A stretch of 53,339 nt of DNA from an uncultured Acidobacteriaceae bacterium (GTDB lineage: Bacteria > Acidobacteriota > Terriglobia > Terriglobales > Acidobacteriaceae). Position 1 is the first letter of the stretch, and each line of letters starts with the position of its first letter. The stretch is taken from contig CAIWFH010000184.1 of NCBI GenBank assembly GCA_903911925.1, positions 1 to 53,339 of the forward strand, given 5' to 3'. The notes beneath the pieces are model-generated. The model was not told where the DNA came from, made no database searches, and saw only the letters and a program-made list of their open reading frames with translations. Made by a program: the position numbers and the translations under genes. Shown piece by piece: positions 8,452 to 16,681 of this stretch.

Positions 8452-8619
8452 CCCAAGACCAGGTGTTAAGGCTCAGCATAGCAAAAGCCCCCCACTTTGG
8501 CTCCGGAAGCGCACCTCGCAGCTCCGGCACCAGGCAAATTCGTCTTGCTTCACCCGCGCACGGGTTCCACGACCCGGGCTACGCCTGTTTTTTCTCCGCG
8601 AAACCTCCAAACTCTCTTG

Positions 8620-8733
8620 ATGGCAACCGTCCATGTTGCCCCCGCTTGCCCCGGGCGCATGGACCTCGGCAGCGGGCTCAGCGCCTGGGAACAGGAACTG
8701 GAAACCGCTTTGGAAGAGAAGCTGGAGTATTGA
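8620..8733 (+). CDS. Possible small ORF upstream of the RDD protein gene
   Basis: This 37-codon frame ends five bases before the start of the RDD gene, so the two could be translationally coupled. Its last part reads MDLGSGLSAWEQELETALEE, a plausible amphipathic helix; a shorter start at 8659 would give only 24 residues. I do not recognise the product. It may instead be leader sequence or an ancestral N-terminal part of the RDD protein in another frame. It occupies part of the 287-base divergent gap between lptD and the RDD gene. Confidence 0.22.
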   Translation: MATVHVAPACPGRMDLGSGLSAWEQELETALEEKLEY

Positions 8734-8738
8734 CCATA

Positions 8739-9995
8739 ATGGCAAGCCAGGCCACCCCAACGTCTTCTTGGAAACTGGAAGTGAACCGGCGCGTTGCAGC
8801 GCACAAAAACCGCAGGGGCTCCGCCGCCGCTGAGCAGCAGCGGCCGGTGGAAACGCCCTACAGCGCCGGCGGCCGTGCGGCAGAGGCCGCCGCGCGCGTG
8901 GCGGCGCGCTTTGCCTCGGCTCCCAGTTATAGCCAGATGCAGACCGCGGAGGCCAGAACCGCCGTGCGCGCGGCCGAGATCGCCACCGAGGTGGCTCTTG
9001 AGGCTCAAGCCAATGCCCGCGCCGTGCTGGCAAGTCTTGAGCCCGCGAGCCATCACCAACCGGAGCAGGAGCCCATTCAGCTTGCCGCTGAGCCTTCTGC
9101 AGCCCAATCGTCATTGCAGCCAAGCCGCAGGCCGCCGCTTGAGTTCCACCTGGAGCCGGAGACGCCTGCCCGGCAGGAAAAAGCACGGGCCCAGAAGCAC
9201 TCGCGCCAGCAGCGCGAAGTGGAGGCCTTTCCCCGCACAGTAGAGGAATGGTGGCAGGCAGAGCCGCCCGCCGATCCTCAGCGCGTCAGGGAGCTTGACC
9301 GGCTTGAGGCAGCGCTGCCTGAAATGCCGGCGCACGCCAAGGTCATCGAATTCCCCCACGAGCAGTCGTCGGCTCACTCCCAGGTTGCTGCCGCCCCGCA
9401 GGCACTCCCAACAACCGAAGGGCAATTGAGCATCTTTGAAGTTGACCCTGTGACAGTTTCAATTCGCATGGAAGAAGCGCTCGCTCAATCAGACGCCTCG
9501 CAGTGGTCGGGAATTGAACTGGATGCGCAGCCGCTGGATGGCCCCGATACTGATGCGCTGCCCGTCCCAGAAGCTGCGGGCCTTGAACTGGCTGCCTTCA
9601 GCCGGCGGATGATGGCGGCCCTGGTAGACGGCGCGCTCACCGTGGGAGCTTCCCTGGTAGCCGCTCTGCTGGCTGCGGTCAACGTGGACCAGCTTCCCTC
9701 ATTAAGGCTGCTCGAAATTGGCGCCGCTGCCGGGCTGTTCGCCATCGGGCTGCTCTACCAGGCAATCTTCTTCACCCTTTCCGATGCCACGCCGGGCATG
9801 AAGTACGCGCGCATCTCGCTCTGCACCTTCGACGACCAGAGCCCCACCCGTGCGCAGATGCGCGCCCGATTGGGCGCCGTGCTGCTGTCGATTCTGCCGC
9901 TGGGCCTGGGCCTTGCGTGGGCCATCTTCGACGAAAACCACTTGAGCTGGCACGACCGCCTCTCGAAAACCTACCAGCGGAAGTGCGAGCCATAG
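8739..9995 (+). CDS. RDD-family membrane protein with long Ala/Glu-rich N-terminal region
   Basis: The 418-residue protein ends in an RDD domain (from about residue 280). It has two or three membrane helices, the paired arginines (SRRMMAALVDGALTVG), and the conserved tail WHDRLSKTYQ. The first 280 residues are Ala/Glu/Arg-rich and low in complexity (for example AEAAARVAARFASAPS). They are probably a cytoplasmic helical or disordered region. RDD proteins are of varied or unknown function; some are linked to ion transport. I chose the ATG at 8739, which follows a GGAG and gives SSWKLEVNRRVAAHKNRRG at the N-terminus. The frame is open further upstream to 8463 but without coding character. Confidence 0.75.
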   Translation: MASQATPTSSWKLEVNRRVAAHKNRRGSAAAEQQRPVETPYSAGGRAAEAAARVAARFASAPSYSQMQTAEARTAVRAAEIATEVALEAQANARAVLASLEPASHHQPEQEPIQLAAEPSAAQSSLQPSRRPPLEFHLEPETPARQEKARAQKHSRQQREVEAFPRTVEEWWQAEPPADPQRVRELDRLEAALPEMPAHAKVIEFPHEQSSAHSQVAAAPQALPTTEGQLSIFEVDPVTVSIRMEEALAQSDASQWSGIELDAQPLDGPDTDALPVPEAAGLELAAFSRRMMAALVDGALTVGASLVAALLAAVNVDQLPSLRLLEIGAAAGLFAIGLLYQAIFFTLSDATPGMKYARISLCTFDDQSPTRAQMRARLGAVLLSILPLGLGLAWAIFDENHLSWHDRLSKTYQRKCEP

Positions 9996-10074
9996 ACTAT
10001 CCACCTTGTTCAACCATCTCGCCCAAAAGGCAGTTACCCTGCCCGAGGTTGCTCCCTGAAGAATCCCGAGCGCA

Positions 10075-10090
10075 GCGAAGGATCTGCGGT
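10075..10090 (+). repeat. Left inverted repeat flanking the GIY-YIG remnant
   Basis: GCGAAGGATCTGCGGT here is the exact reverse complement of bases 10484-10499. The wider context (ATCCCGAGCGCAGCGAAGG) resembles the dispersed GATCCTTCGC...CTCAGGATGAC-type repeats common in environmental genomes. Confidence 0.8.
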
Positions 10091-10140
10091 TGTTCCTCTG
10101 GTCACAGCCAACACACCCACGATCAAGTAGGATGCCACCG

Positions 10141-10477
10141 ATGCACGAGCACAGCTATTGCACATACATCATGGCTAGCCGAAGCCACACGCTCTACACC
10201 GGCGTCACAAGCGACCTCCACAAGCGTGTTTGAGCATAAGTGGAAGGAGCACGACGGCTTTACGGCAAGGTACAGCTGCGATCGACTCGTCTGGTTTGAA
10301 GAACACCAGGAGATCGCGATGGCTATCTCCCGCGAGAAAGAACTGAAGAGTTGGAGGCGGGAAAGAAAGATCACGTTAATTGAGGCTACGAACCCCACCT
10401 GGATGGACCTAAGCCGCGATTGGTATGACTATGAGCCTGCCGATTATCGCCGTGCGTCGGATCGAATGAATTCTTGA
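10141..10477 (+). pseudogene. GIY-YIG nuclease-like protein, frameshifted
   Basis: The frame from the ATG at 10141 reads CTYIMASRSHTLYTGVTSDL, which is the GIY-YIG core (here YIM...LYTGVT) of the small UPF0213-type nucleases. It ends at a TGA at 10231. The rest of the domain continues in another frame: VFEHKWKEH, then FTARYSCDRLVWFE, then AISREKELKSWRRERK, which match the usual second half. The loss of two bases near 10229 would explain the break. The element is bracketed by 16-base perfect inverted repeats at 10075-10090 and 10484-10499, which suggests a small nuclease-linked repeat unit. A sequencing error could also cause a frame break of this size. Confidence 0.75.
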
Positions 10478-10483
10478 GAAGCG

Positions 10484-10499
10484 ACCGCAGATCCTTCGC
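10484..10499 (-). repeat. Right inverted repeat flanking the GIY-YIG remnant
   Basis: ACCGCAGATCCTTCGC is the exact reverse complement of the left copy at 10075-10090. It continues rightwards as CTGCGGCTCAGGATGACA, the fuller form of the dispersed repeat. Confidence 0.8.
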
Positions 10500-10886
10500 C
10501 TGCGGCTCAGGATGACACTGCTGTGGGTAGAGAATGATAGCGCCGGACCGGCGTTTTGGTCGATTGGCCGGCAAATCGGAAATTACCCGCGCAAGTGCAC
10601 GTCGATGCCCGCAACTCCCACACCACCGCAACTCCCCAAGCCCACAAAATATCCCCCACCAGTTTGCAGATAATTACGGCCCACTGGCGCAGAATCATTT
10701 CATGGTTTTGTTCCCGGCCCGGTAACCCAAGAAAAGTGCCGGGAGTGAAGAGGAATAACCGCTTTGCTGTCAATAATCTGCGCGTAACCAAAACAGAATC
10801 AAAGAGTTACCGCGCCACGCCTGCCGCATCCAGCTGAAACCAGGCCACTTGCATCAAGAATCCTGCCCTTTAGGGGGGGTACCCCA
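10500..10886. other. Gene-free stretch between the GIY-YIG unit and the orphan protein
   Basis: I see no gene here. It holds the outer part of the right repeat (to about 10517) and one small hairpin (CGCCG/CGGCG, 10541-10553) followed by TTTT, which may be a weak terminator. The rest has no structure I can support. Confidence 0.4.
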
Positions 10887-11363
10887 ATGTGTCCCGAATG
10901 CCATCACATCATGCCCACCGGCGCCAAATGTCACTCGCCCGCGCTCCGTGGCAAACCATACTGCTACTTCCACATCCGTCTCCATACCCTTACCCGAAAG
11001 CCCGGCCCATCCCCCGAGGAGCCAATCAATTTCTCCGACCTTGCCGATCGTGGAAACATCCAGACCGCGCTCGGCCAGGTCCTCGACGCACTCAGCTCTT
11101 CACGGCTCGCCCCACGCCACGCCGGTCTCCTTCTCTACGGCCTCCAGATTGCTTCTCACAACTGCGAACGCGGGCCTGAAGCCCGTGCAGGATCTGCCGC
11201 GCACATCGAGACCCCGAAGTCGTGCCCTGACACAAAGCGGATTCCTGAAACACCCTCTACGAATTCAGCGCACCCAGCGCCGCTACGCCAGCGCCAAGCA
11301 GGCCGGTCTCGTCTTCCGGCTGCAGAATCTCAAGCGAGAAGCTTTGCAGCGGGCTCATCTTGA
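10887..11363 (+). CDS. Orphan Cys/His-rich N-terminus protein, acidobacterial type
   Basis: This 158-residue protein starts with a Cys/His cluster (MCPECHHIMPTGAKCHSPAL then YCYFHIRLH), which could bind a metal. A helical part follows: LADRGNIQTALGQVLDAL, then APRHAGLLLYGLQIASHN. I recall similar proteins, with CGxPAxxGxxxCYFH followed by AGLLLYGLQ, as orphan families repeated many times in Acidobacteriaceae genomes. No function is known to me. The last 35 codons are antisense to the ROK gene end (107-base overlap from 11257) and look unlike the family, so the original C-terminus may have been lost. A GGGGGGG stretch precedes the ATG. Confidence 0.6.
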   Translation: MCPECHHIMPTGAKCHSPALRGKPYCYFHIRLHTLTRKPGPSPEEPINFSDLADRGNIQTALGQVLDALSSSRLAPRHAGLLLYGLQIASHNCERGPEARAGSAAHIETPKSCPDTKRIPETPSTNSAHPAPLRQRQAGRSRLPAAESQARSFAAGSS

Positions 11364-12156
11364 CCATGGATTCAAGATGGCTGCGCAGCAGGGGCAGCTC
11401 AAGGAATCCGACATTGTGGCCGGTGAAATAAAAGCGTCCCGGTCCGGCCAGGTGGATGAACGAGGCGGTTGCGGCGGCCAGCGCGCGGTGCCACAGGTCA
11501 ACGAACTCGCGGCAGCGGGCGTCGCCCTGGCGGCCTTTGGCAAAGACTTCTTCCGGCTCCAGGTCAAGAAACCGCATGCGCATGGCGCGGTAGCCCATGA
11601 TGCCTTCAAGGTGTCCCACGCCTCCGCAGCCGCAGAAGCGCTCTTTGGGGTCGAGGGTGACGGTGATATGGCCGCCCTCCCACACGCCTTCAACGTAAGG
11701 CCAGCGGCCGTAGCCAATGCCGTTTCCGATGGTCCAGACGCGGGTGAGCCGGTCCAGTTGGCCGAGAGTGGCGGCCACTCCGGCGGCGATGGCATCGGCG
11801 TCGTTGGCCGCATGCACCGGAGCCGTGATGCCGCGGTTTGCCAGCACCCTGGATAACTCGGCAGCCAGGCGCATGCCCTTGATCTGCGGCAGATTGGGCG
11901 AGTCCTCGACCACGCCGTGGCGCACAATGCCGGGCACGGCCACGCCGATTGCATCCACAGGCTTTTCGGCATCGGCGGAGAGGCTGACGATATGCGTGGC
12001 CAGCAGGTCAACCAGGTCGCCGCCGGGGATGGCCGTGAGCGCGCCCGCCTCTTCAATGCTGCTGGGATAATGCAACACCCGTCCGGTGAGCCGCTGGTCC
12101 TCAAGCCGGCCAGCCACAATGTGTTCGGTCATCACAACGCCGATGGCGGTGGTCAT
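11257..12156 (-). CDS. ROK-family protein (sugar kinase-like)
   Basis: This is a 299-residue actin-fold protein of the ROK family, whose members are sugar kinases or sugar-sensing repressors. There is no N-terminal HTH, so a kinase-type role is more likely. An acidic region (AANDADAIAAG) holds the probable catalytic aspartate. The zinc motif is GGHITV...FCGCGGVGHLE. In most ROK proteins this reads CxCGxxGCLE; here the last cysteine is a histidine. The glycine-rich end (GLLGAGVAALGAL) fits the nucleotide-binding region. It lies 36 bases downstream of the sthA-like gene on the same strand, so the two may share a transcript. The substrate cannot be named. Confidence 0.82.
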   Translation of the reverse strand: MTTAIGVVMTEHIVAGRLEDQRLTGRVLHYPSSIEEAGALTAIPGGDLVDLLATHIVSLSADAEKPVDAIGVAVPGIVRHGVVEDSPNLPQIKGMRLAAELSRVLANRGITAPVHAANDADAIAAGVAATLGQLDRLTRVWTIGNGIGYGRWPYVEGVWEGGHITVTLDPKERFCGCGGVGHLEGIMGYRAMRMRFLDLEPEEVFAKGRQGDARCREFVDLWHRALAAATASFIHLAGPGRFYFTGHNVGFLELPLLRSHLESMVKMSPLQSFSLEILQPEDETGLLGAGVAALGALNS

Positions 12157-12192
12157 TCTGGTTTCTCCCTGGGGATAGGAGTGGGTTGCTGC

Positions 12193-13599
12193 TTATTCGG
12201 TCTGGTAGCGGTGCAGGCGGCCGAGGCCATTGAAGGCCGCCACTTTGTAACACTCGGCGAGCGTTGGATAGTTGAAAACGGTATCGATGAAGTAATCGAC
12301 GGTGCCGCCAAAGGTCATGACGGCCTGGCCAATATGCACCAACTCTGCCGCGCCTTCGCCGATGATGTGAACGCCCAGCACCTTGCGGGTGTCGCGATGA
12401 AAGATGAGTTTTAGCCGCCCGGTGGTGTCGCCGCGAATCTGCCCTCGCGCCACTTCACGGTAGTAAGCCATGCCTACTTCGTAAGGCACGTCCTCGCCGG
12501 TCAACTGCTCTTCGGTCTTGCCGATGAAACTGATTTCGGGAATGGTGTAGATGCCGTAGGGATAAAAGCTGGGGTTGGAGGTTGCGGCCTTGTCGTCGAA
12601 GGCGCGGGCGGCTGCAATGCGTCCCTGCTCCATGGAGACAGATGCCAGCGACGGGAATCCGACCACGTCGCCTACCGCGAAAATATGTTCAACCTTGGTC
12701 TGGTAGTGCTCGTCGACTGGGATGCGGCCACGGTCGTCGGCTTGCAGTCCGGCAGCGGCAAGGTTCAACTCATCGACGGCTCCCTGGCGGCCTACGGCGT
12801 AAAGCAGCGCGTCGCCAGAGACGCGCTTCTTGCTGAGAAGGTTGGCCACCACGGTGCCCAGGGCCAGCTCTTCAACGCTCTCAACCTCTTCGCCCAGCCG
12901 CAGGGTTACGCGGCTGTCGCGCAGGTGATAGCTGAGGGCTTCAATAATCTCGCGGTCGGCGAACTCCAGCAGCCGGTCGCGCTTCTCAATCAGCGTGACG
13001 CGCACGCCGAGAACGGCGAACATGCAGGCGTATTCCACGCCCACCACGCCGCCGCCTACTACGATCAGCGAGCGAGGCAGTTCGGTCAGGTCGAGCACCT
13101 GGTCGCTGTTGACGATCGTCCGCCCGTTGATAGGCACTTTGGGCGAGCAGGCAGGCTTGGTGCCCACCGCGATAATGACGCGGTCTGCGTCGAGCGTGGT
13201 GTCGGTCTGAGGCCCATCCACGCGCACCTGCCGCGCGTCAACAAAGCGGGCAATGCCATGCACTACGTCGATGCCGTTGCGCGAGAGTTGCGCCTCGGTC
13301 ACATCCACTTCGGTGCGGATCACCGCCTGAACGCGGAAGGCCAGGTCGGCCATCGTGATCTTTTCCTTGACCTTGTAATTCATGCCGTAGACCGAGCGGT
13401 AGTTGTAGCCGGAGAGATGCAGCACGGCTTCGCGCATGGTCTTTGAGGGGATGGTGCCTGTATTGACGCAGACTCCGCCCACCACGGTGCGCGCCTCAAC
13501 CACGGCCACGCGCTTGCCCATTTTGGCGGCAGCCACGGCTGCGCGCTGCCCGGAAGGACCGGACCCGATGACAATCAGGTCATATTTGACGGCGCTCAT
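12193..13599 (-). CDS. sthA: Soluble pyridine nucleotide transhydrogenase-like flavoprotein
   Basis: This protein probably moves hydride between NADPH and NAD+ in the cytoplasm, using FAD. Its 468 residues follow E. coli SthA closely by eye. It has the FAD-binding GSGPSG near the N-terminus, GGVCVNTGTIPSKT, the NAD-binding GGGVVGVEYA, and the second FAD motif FAVGDVVGFPSLAS. The dimerisation domain reads YTIPEISFIGKTEEQL ... GAAELVHIGQAVM ... FNYPTLAECYKVAA. Only one cysteine lies where dihydrolipoamide dehydrogenases have the CxxxxC pair, as expected for SthA. I chose the ATG at 13599 (start MSAVKYDL), preceded by TTAGGGG; a longer frame from 13671 adds 24 unlikely residues. Confidence 0.88.
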   Translation of the reverse strand: MSAVKYDLIVIGSGPSGQRAAVAAAKMGKRVAVVEARTVVGGVCVNTGTIPSKTMREAVLHLSGYNYRSVYGMNYKVKEKITMADLAFRVQAVIRTEVDVTEAQLSRNGIDVVHGIARFVDARQVRVDGPQTDTTLDADRVIIAVGTKPACSPKVPINGRTIVNSDQVLDLTELPRSLIVVGGGVVGVEYACMFAVLGVRVTLIEKRDRLLEFADREIIEALSYHLRDSRVTLRLGEEVESVEELALGTVVANLLSKKRVSGDALLYAVGRQGAVDELNLAAAGLQADDRGRIPVDEHYQTKVEHIFAVGDVVGFPSLASVSMEQGRIAAARAFDDKAATSNPSFYPYGIYTIPEISFIGKTEEQLTGEDVPYEVGMAYYREVARGQIRGDTTGRLKLIFHRDTRKVLGVHIIGEGAAELVHIGQAVMTFGGTVDYFIDTVFNYPTLAECYKVAAFNGLGRLHRYQTE

Positions 13600-13864
13600 G
13601 CCAATTACCCCTAAGGTCGCTTTCTCCGCCGGGAAGCGCGCCCCGGCGGGGATGCGCCCGATGGTCCTCACACGGAGGCTACCATAGCGCCCGGCGCGAG
13701 CGAATGACAGGGAACATGAACTGGAGGGGAAGATAGGAAAGAGGTTGCGGCGAGAAGGACTAAGGATGGATTGGAGGCGGCAGGCCGGGTTCCCTGCGGC
13801 TAGGCTCTACGCTGCCGCAGGGGCTGCAGATCTGGACCTGGCCGCCGCCATGTGATCCTGCGTC

Positions 13865-15571
13865 CTATGCGGGCCGCAGGGCCGGCTTGTAAGCCGGATT
13901 GGGTCTGCCGGCAACTGGCCCGGCAGCCTGGTCTGCATCGTCAAGGCGGAACTGTCGAATAATGCCGTCCAGATCGCTGGCCAGCGAGGCCAGGTTCCGC
14001 AGGGCTTCAACGGCCTGTTCTGCAACTTGGGCACTTTCGTTTGCCAGTTGAGAGATATGCCCGGCAGACTCTGAAATTTCACCTGAAGCCGAGGTCTGCT
14101 CTGTAGCGGCTGTGGCAATCAGCTCAATCTGGTGCTCCACCTCTCGGGACGATCGAATGATGGCGTCAAGGCTCTGGTGCGCTTTGGACGTCTCATTCAT
14201 GCCGGTTTCCACAGTTGAGCGGGCTTCGTTCATCACCTCGACCGTCTCCCGGGTCTCATTCTGGATGCTGCGAATGGTTCCGGCGATCTCTTCGGTGGCG
14301 CTTTTGGTGCGCTCGGCCAGACGGCGCACCTCACCCGCCACAACCGCAAAGCCTCGTCCGTGTTCGCCGGCGCGGGCGGCCTCAATGGCTGCGTTCAGGG
14401 CCAGCAGGTTGGTCTGCTCGCTGATCTCCTGAATCACGTTGACCACCTTGCCGATCTCTTCAGACCGATGCGCAAGGGACGCAATGCTCTCAGAGGCCGA
14501 ACCGGCGGCGGTGGCAATTCTCTCCATGGTCGCCGTAGCCGACTGCATGACCGCCCCACCCTGCCTTGCGGTTTCAGCCGATTGTCGGCTGGCGCTGGCG
14601 GCCGCCTCGGCATTATGGCTGATTTCGCCGATAGTGGCGGTCATCTCCTGCGCCGCCGCTGCAATCTGGTTGGTCTTGGCAGATTGCGAGTTGGCATTGC
14701 CCGCGCTTTGCACCGAGCGCGCGCTCATTTGGGTGGTGGCCGCAGAGAGTGTTTCAGCCCCCCGCGCAACCGACACCAGAACGGTGCGCATGGACTCGGA
14801 GCAGGTGTTGAGCGCAGTACCAAGACGGCCAATCTCATCGGTGCCTGTGACCCTGACGTGCGCGGTCATGTCCTTGGCGGCCAATTGCTCCAACGCGGCT
14901 GTCGCTCTTGCAACTCTCGGCGCAATCTCCCGCGTCAATAATCCGCCGGTCAGCGCGCACAGCAGGACGATCAACAGGGTGACCACGGCGTTTATCCAGA
15001 TCGCGCGGTTGCTGGAGCGAGTTGCATCCTCAGCCTCGTTCATCCCAACTTTTGCGTTCAGCTGCATGTCTTCGGAAATCCCGGCCGAAGCGGCGTCAAA
15101 TGACGCCACGGTTGCGTCCGACATGAGCAAGTCCAATGCATCGCCTGTCTTTCCAGCCGCGAGAAGGGCCATGGCGCGATCGCCAATCTCTCTGTATTGC
15201 GTGACGGAGACCATGAATTTCGCGTAGATAGCGCGCTCCTGAGAGCCGGCGATGAATGGCTCATAGGTTTTGATGGCCTCCTGGTAACTCGCCGAGGCGT
15301 TCACACGCTTGGCGTTGAAGGCCGAAGTGCAGGAGGGTGTGGCGCACAGCAGCATTGCCAGTTCTGCCCGCCGGGTTGTGTTGAAGCCGCCTCGAATGTC
15401 TGCCAGGTAGATTACTGACGGAAAGGAACTCGCGCTTACGTCATGATTCTTCGCGGCGATTCCTCGAAACGCGAGAAACGTATAGGTCCCCAACAGGATG
15501 CAGAGACCGCAAACGATGCCGAACGCAAAGAAGAACTTGCGCGAGATGGGGAGGTTACGAAGCCACTGCAT
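13865..15571 (-). CDS. Methyl-accepting chemotaxis protein
   Basis: This is a 568-residue transmembrane chemoreceptor. The first membrane helix lies at about residues 11-32. A periplasmic four-helix-bundle-like sensor domain follows and carries two cysteines in LCATPSCTSA. The second membrane helix is near residues 188-210, then comes a HAMP domain, then the coiled-coil signalling domain. The hairpin tip, which binds CheA/CheW, reads EQTNLLALNAAIEAARAGEH and then GRGFAVVAGEVRRLAERT, the most conserved part of the family. No CheW-binding pentapeptide is seen at the C-terminus. No other che gene is in the window, so the receptor is an orphan here; the ligand is unknown. Confidence 0.93.
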   Translation of the reverse strand: MQWLRNLPISRKFFFAFGIVCGLCILLGTYTFLAFRGIAAKNHDVSASSFPSVIYLADIRGGFNTTRRAELAMLLCATPSCTSAFNAKRVNASASYQEAIKTYEPFIAGSQERAIYAKFMVSVTQYREIGDRAMALLAAGKTGDALDLLMSDATVASFDAASAGISEDMQLNAKVGMNEAEDATRSSNRAIWINAVVTLLIVLLCALTGGLLTREIAPRVARATAALEQLAAKDMTAHVRVTGTDEIGRLGTALNTCSESMRTVLVSVARGAETLSAATTQMSARSVQSAGNANSQSAKTNQIAAAAQEMTATIGEISHNAEAAASASRQSAETARQGGAVMQSATATMERIATAAGSASESIASLAHRSEEIGKVVNVIQEISEQTNLLALNAAIEAARAGEHGRGFAVVAGEVRRLAERTKSATEEIAGTIRSIQNETRETVEVMNEARSTVETGMNETSKAHQSLDAIIRSSREVEHQIELIATAATEQTSASGEISESAGHISQLANESAQVAEQAVEALRNLASLASDLDGIIRQFRLDDADQAAGPVAGRPNPAYKPALRPA

Positions 15572-15842
15572 ACCTGAAGCCCTTTCTGAGGTCGTTCGCT
15601 GTTTGTATCGGCGGCGCGCGGCTTAGCTTGAGTAGTTTTGATTTATGAATGAAGCCCGCCCGCGAAAACGAGGGGGCGCGCTCTGTATAGTGAATCCGCC
15701 GTTTGCCGAGCACCATCCCGAATCAGTACGACTGCAGCCCATGCTTCCCAAAACGGCGCAATCGATCTCAGAAGCCAGATCCGCACAGGCCGACTGCGCA
15801 ATGCCTGCCCTAGAATTCCTGAGGAAGTCTCGGAGAGAAAGC

Positions 15843-16157
15843 ATGATTCGACCGTTTTTTGTTTTGTCCGCAATTTTATCTCTGGCCGCTGCCGGCGGCT
15901 ACGCGCAGTCTTCAGGAGAAGCAACCTACAAGGCCAAGTGCATGGTCTGTCACGGCGCTGCAGGGCTCGCGGACACGGGTGTGGGCGTGGCTTGGAAAAT
16001 CAAGCCGGTGACCAGTCCGGCCGTGAAAACGTTCACCGAGGCGGCGATGATTGACGCCACCAAAAACGGCATGGGGAAGATGCAGGCCTTCAAAGACAAG
16101 CTCACCGACGCCGAAATCAGGAGTTCGGTTGCTTACTTCCGTACGCTGATCAAGTGA
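15843..16157 (+). CDS. Small periplasmic cytochrome c
   Basis: This 104-residue protein has a signal peptide (cleavage likely after GGYAQ) and one c-type haem site, CMVCH. A methionine after it (GMGKMQAFKDKL) is the likely second haem ligand, and DAEIRSSVAYFRTLIK is the usual C-terminal helix of class I cytochromes. It resembles the single-haem subunit-type electron carriers. GGAGAG precedes the ATG at 15843; the open frame upstream to 15645 is non-coding. It is divergent from the chemoreceptor gene and has no partner oxidase in the window. Confidence 0.85.
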   Translation: MIRPFFVLSAILSLAAAGGYAQSSGEATYKAKCMVCHGAAGLADTGVGVAWKIKPVTSPAVKTFTEAAMIDATKNGMGKMQAFKDKLTDAEIRSSVAYFRTLIK

Positions 16158-16209
16158 GGGGCCGCCGACTCGCGTTGAAGTTGAAGTTCCCGCTTGTCAT
16201 CCCGCTTGT

Positions 16210-16227
16210 CAATTGATAGTGAATCGT
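16210..16227 (+). repeat. 18-base motif, copy 1
   Basis: CAATTGATAGTGAATCGT matches 17 of 18 bases at 19434-19451. Both copies are preceded by CGCTTG. One lies ahead of the prenyltransferase gene, the other about 60 bases ahead of the CE15 gene. It may be a shared control site or a relic repeat. Confidence 0.5.
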
Positions 16228-16239
16228 CAACCCATAGTT

Positions 16240-16276
16240 TTCTTCAGGCGAAGTGCGCGGGCCTTCGCCTGAAGAA
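16240..16276 (+). terminator. Perfect 13-bp hairpin downstream of cytochrome c
   Basis: TTCTTCAGGCGAA (16240-16252) pairs perfectly with 16264-16276 around an 11-base loop. No T-tract follows on the plus strand; AAAACT-type bases precede it. It is the best candidate to end the cytochrome c transcript, 80 bases after its stop. Confidence 0.5.
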
Positions 16277-16681
16277 GGCAAACCGCCTGACAGATCGGGC
16301 TTCTTTGTCGAAGGACTGGAGTAGCTGGACGACCGCCGGACTGACTGGAACGATGCAGCAGGAAAGGCGCCTCAATTCTCGGCACCGGCTTTATGGCAAC
16401 CTGGAACAATGGTCGTTAACTTCGAAAGATCCATTTACACCGGCCTTGATGAGGGCCAATGTCGATGCGCCTCAAATGCCCCTCTGTTCATACTCTATTC
16501 ATCTGCGTTGCCGGACGCGTGCATTGCAGGGGCCGGCTTCTGCTTTGCCAACCATGGTTGTCGATCTGTAGAATTGGAATTAAATCGATCGAGCAGGATC
16601 AAGGTGGAGCGCGCCATTAACCGTTATGCGGCGGGATATGGAGCAAAGGATGATCGCCCGTCTTAAAGTTAAGGAGAGCAA

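Larger units (their letters stand above)
16158..16681. other. Gene-free stretch before the UbiA-family gene
   Basis: I see no credible gene. It contains a tandem duplication of CCCGCTTGTCA near 16189-16210, an 18-base motif shared with 19434-19451, and a strong 13-bp hairpin at 16240-16276. The rest probably holds the promoter of the prenyltransferase gene. Confidence 0.45.

Noticed and set aside
8473..9186. 237-residue minus-strand ORF near the RDD gene
   Set aside because: Arg/Pro-rich composition typical of GC-rich shadow frames; the RDD frame on the other strand is coding.
12193..13599. Missing second redox cysteine in the flavoprotein
   Set aside because: SthA-type transhydrogenases normally lack the CxxxxC disulfide, so nothing is lost.
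16194..16571. 125-codon plus-strand ORF before the UbiA gene
   Set aside because: It runs through a perfect hairpin and repeat motifs and has no protein-like features.
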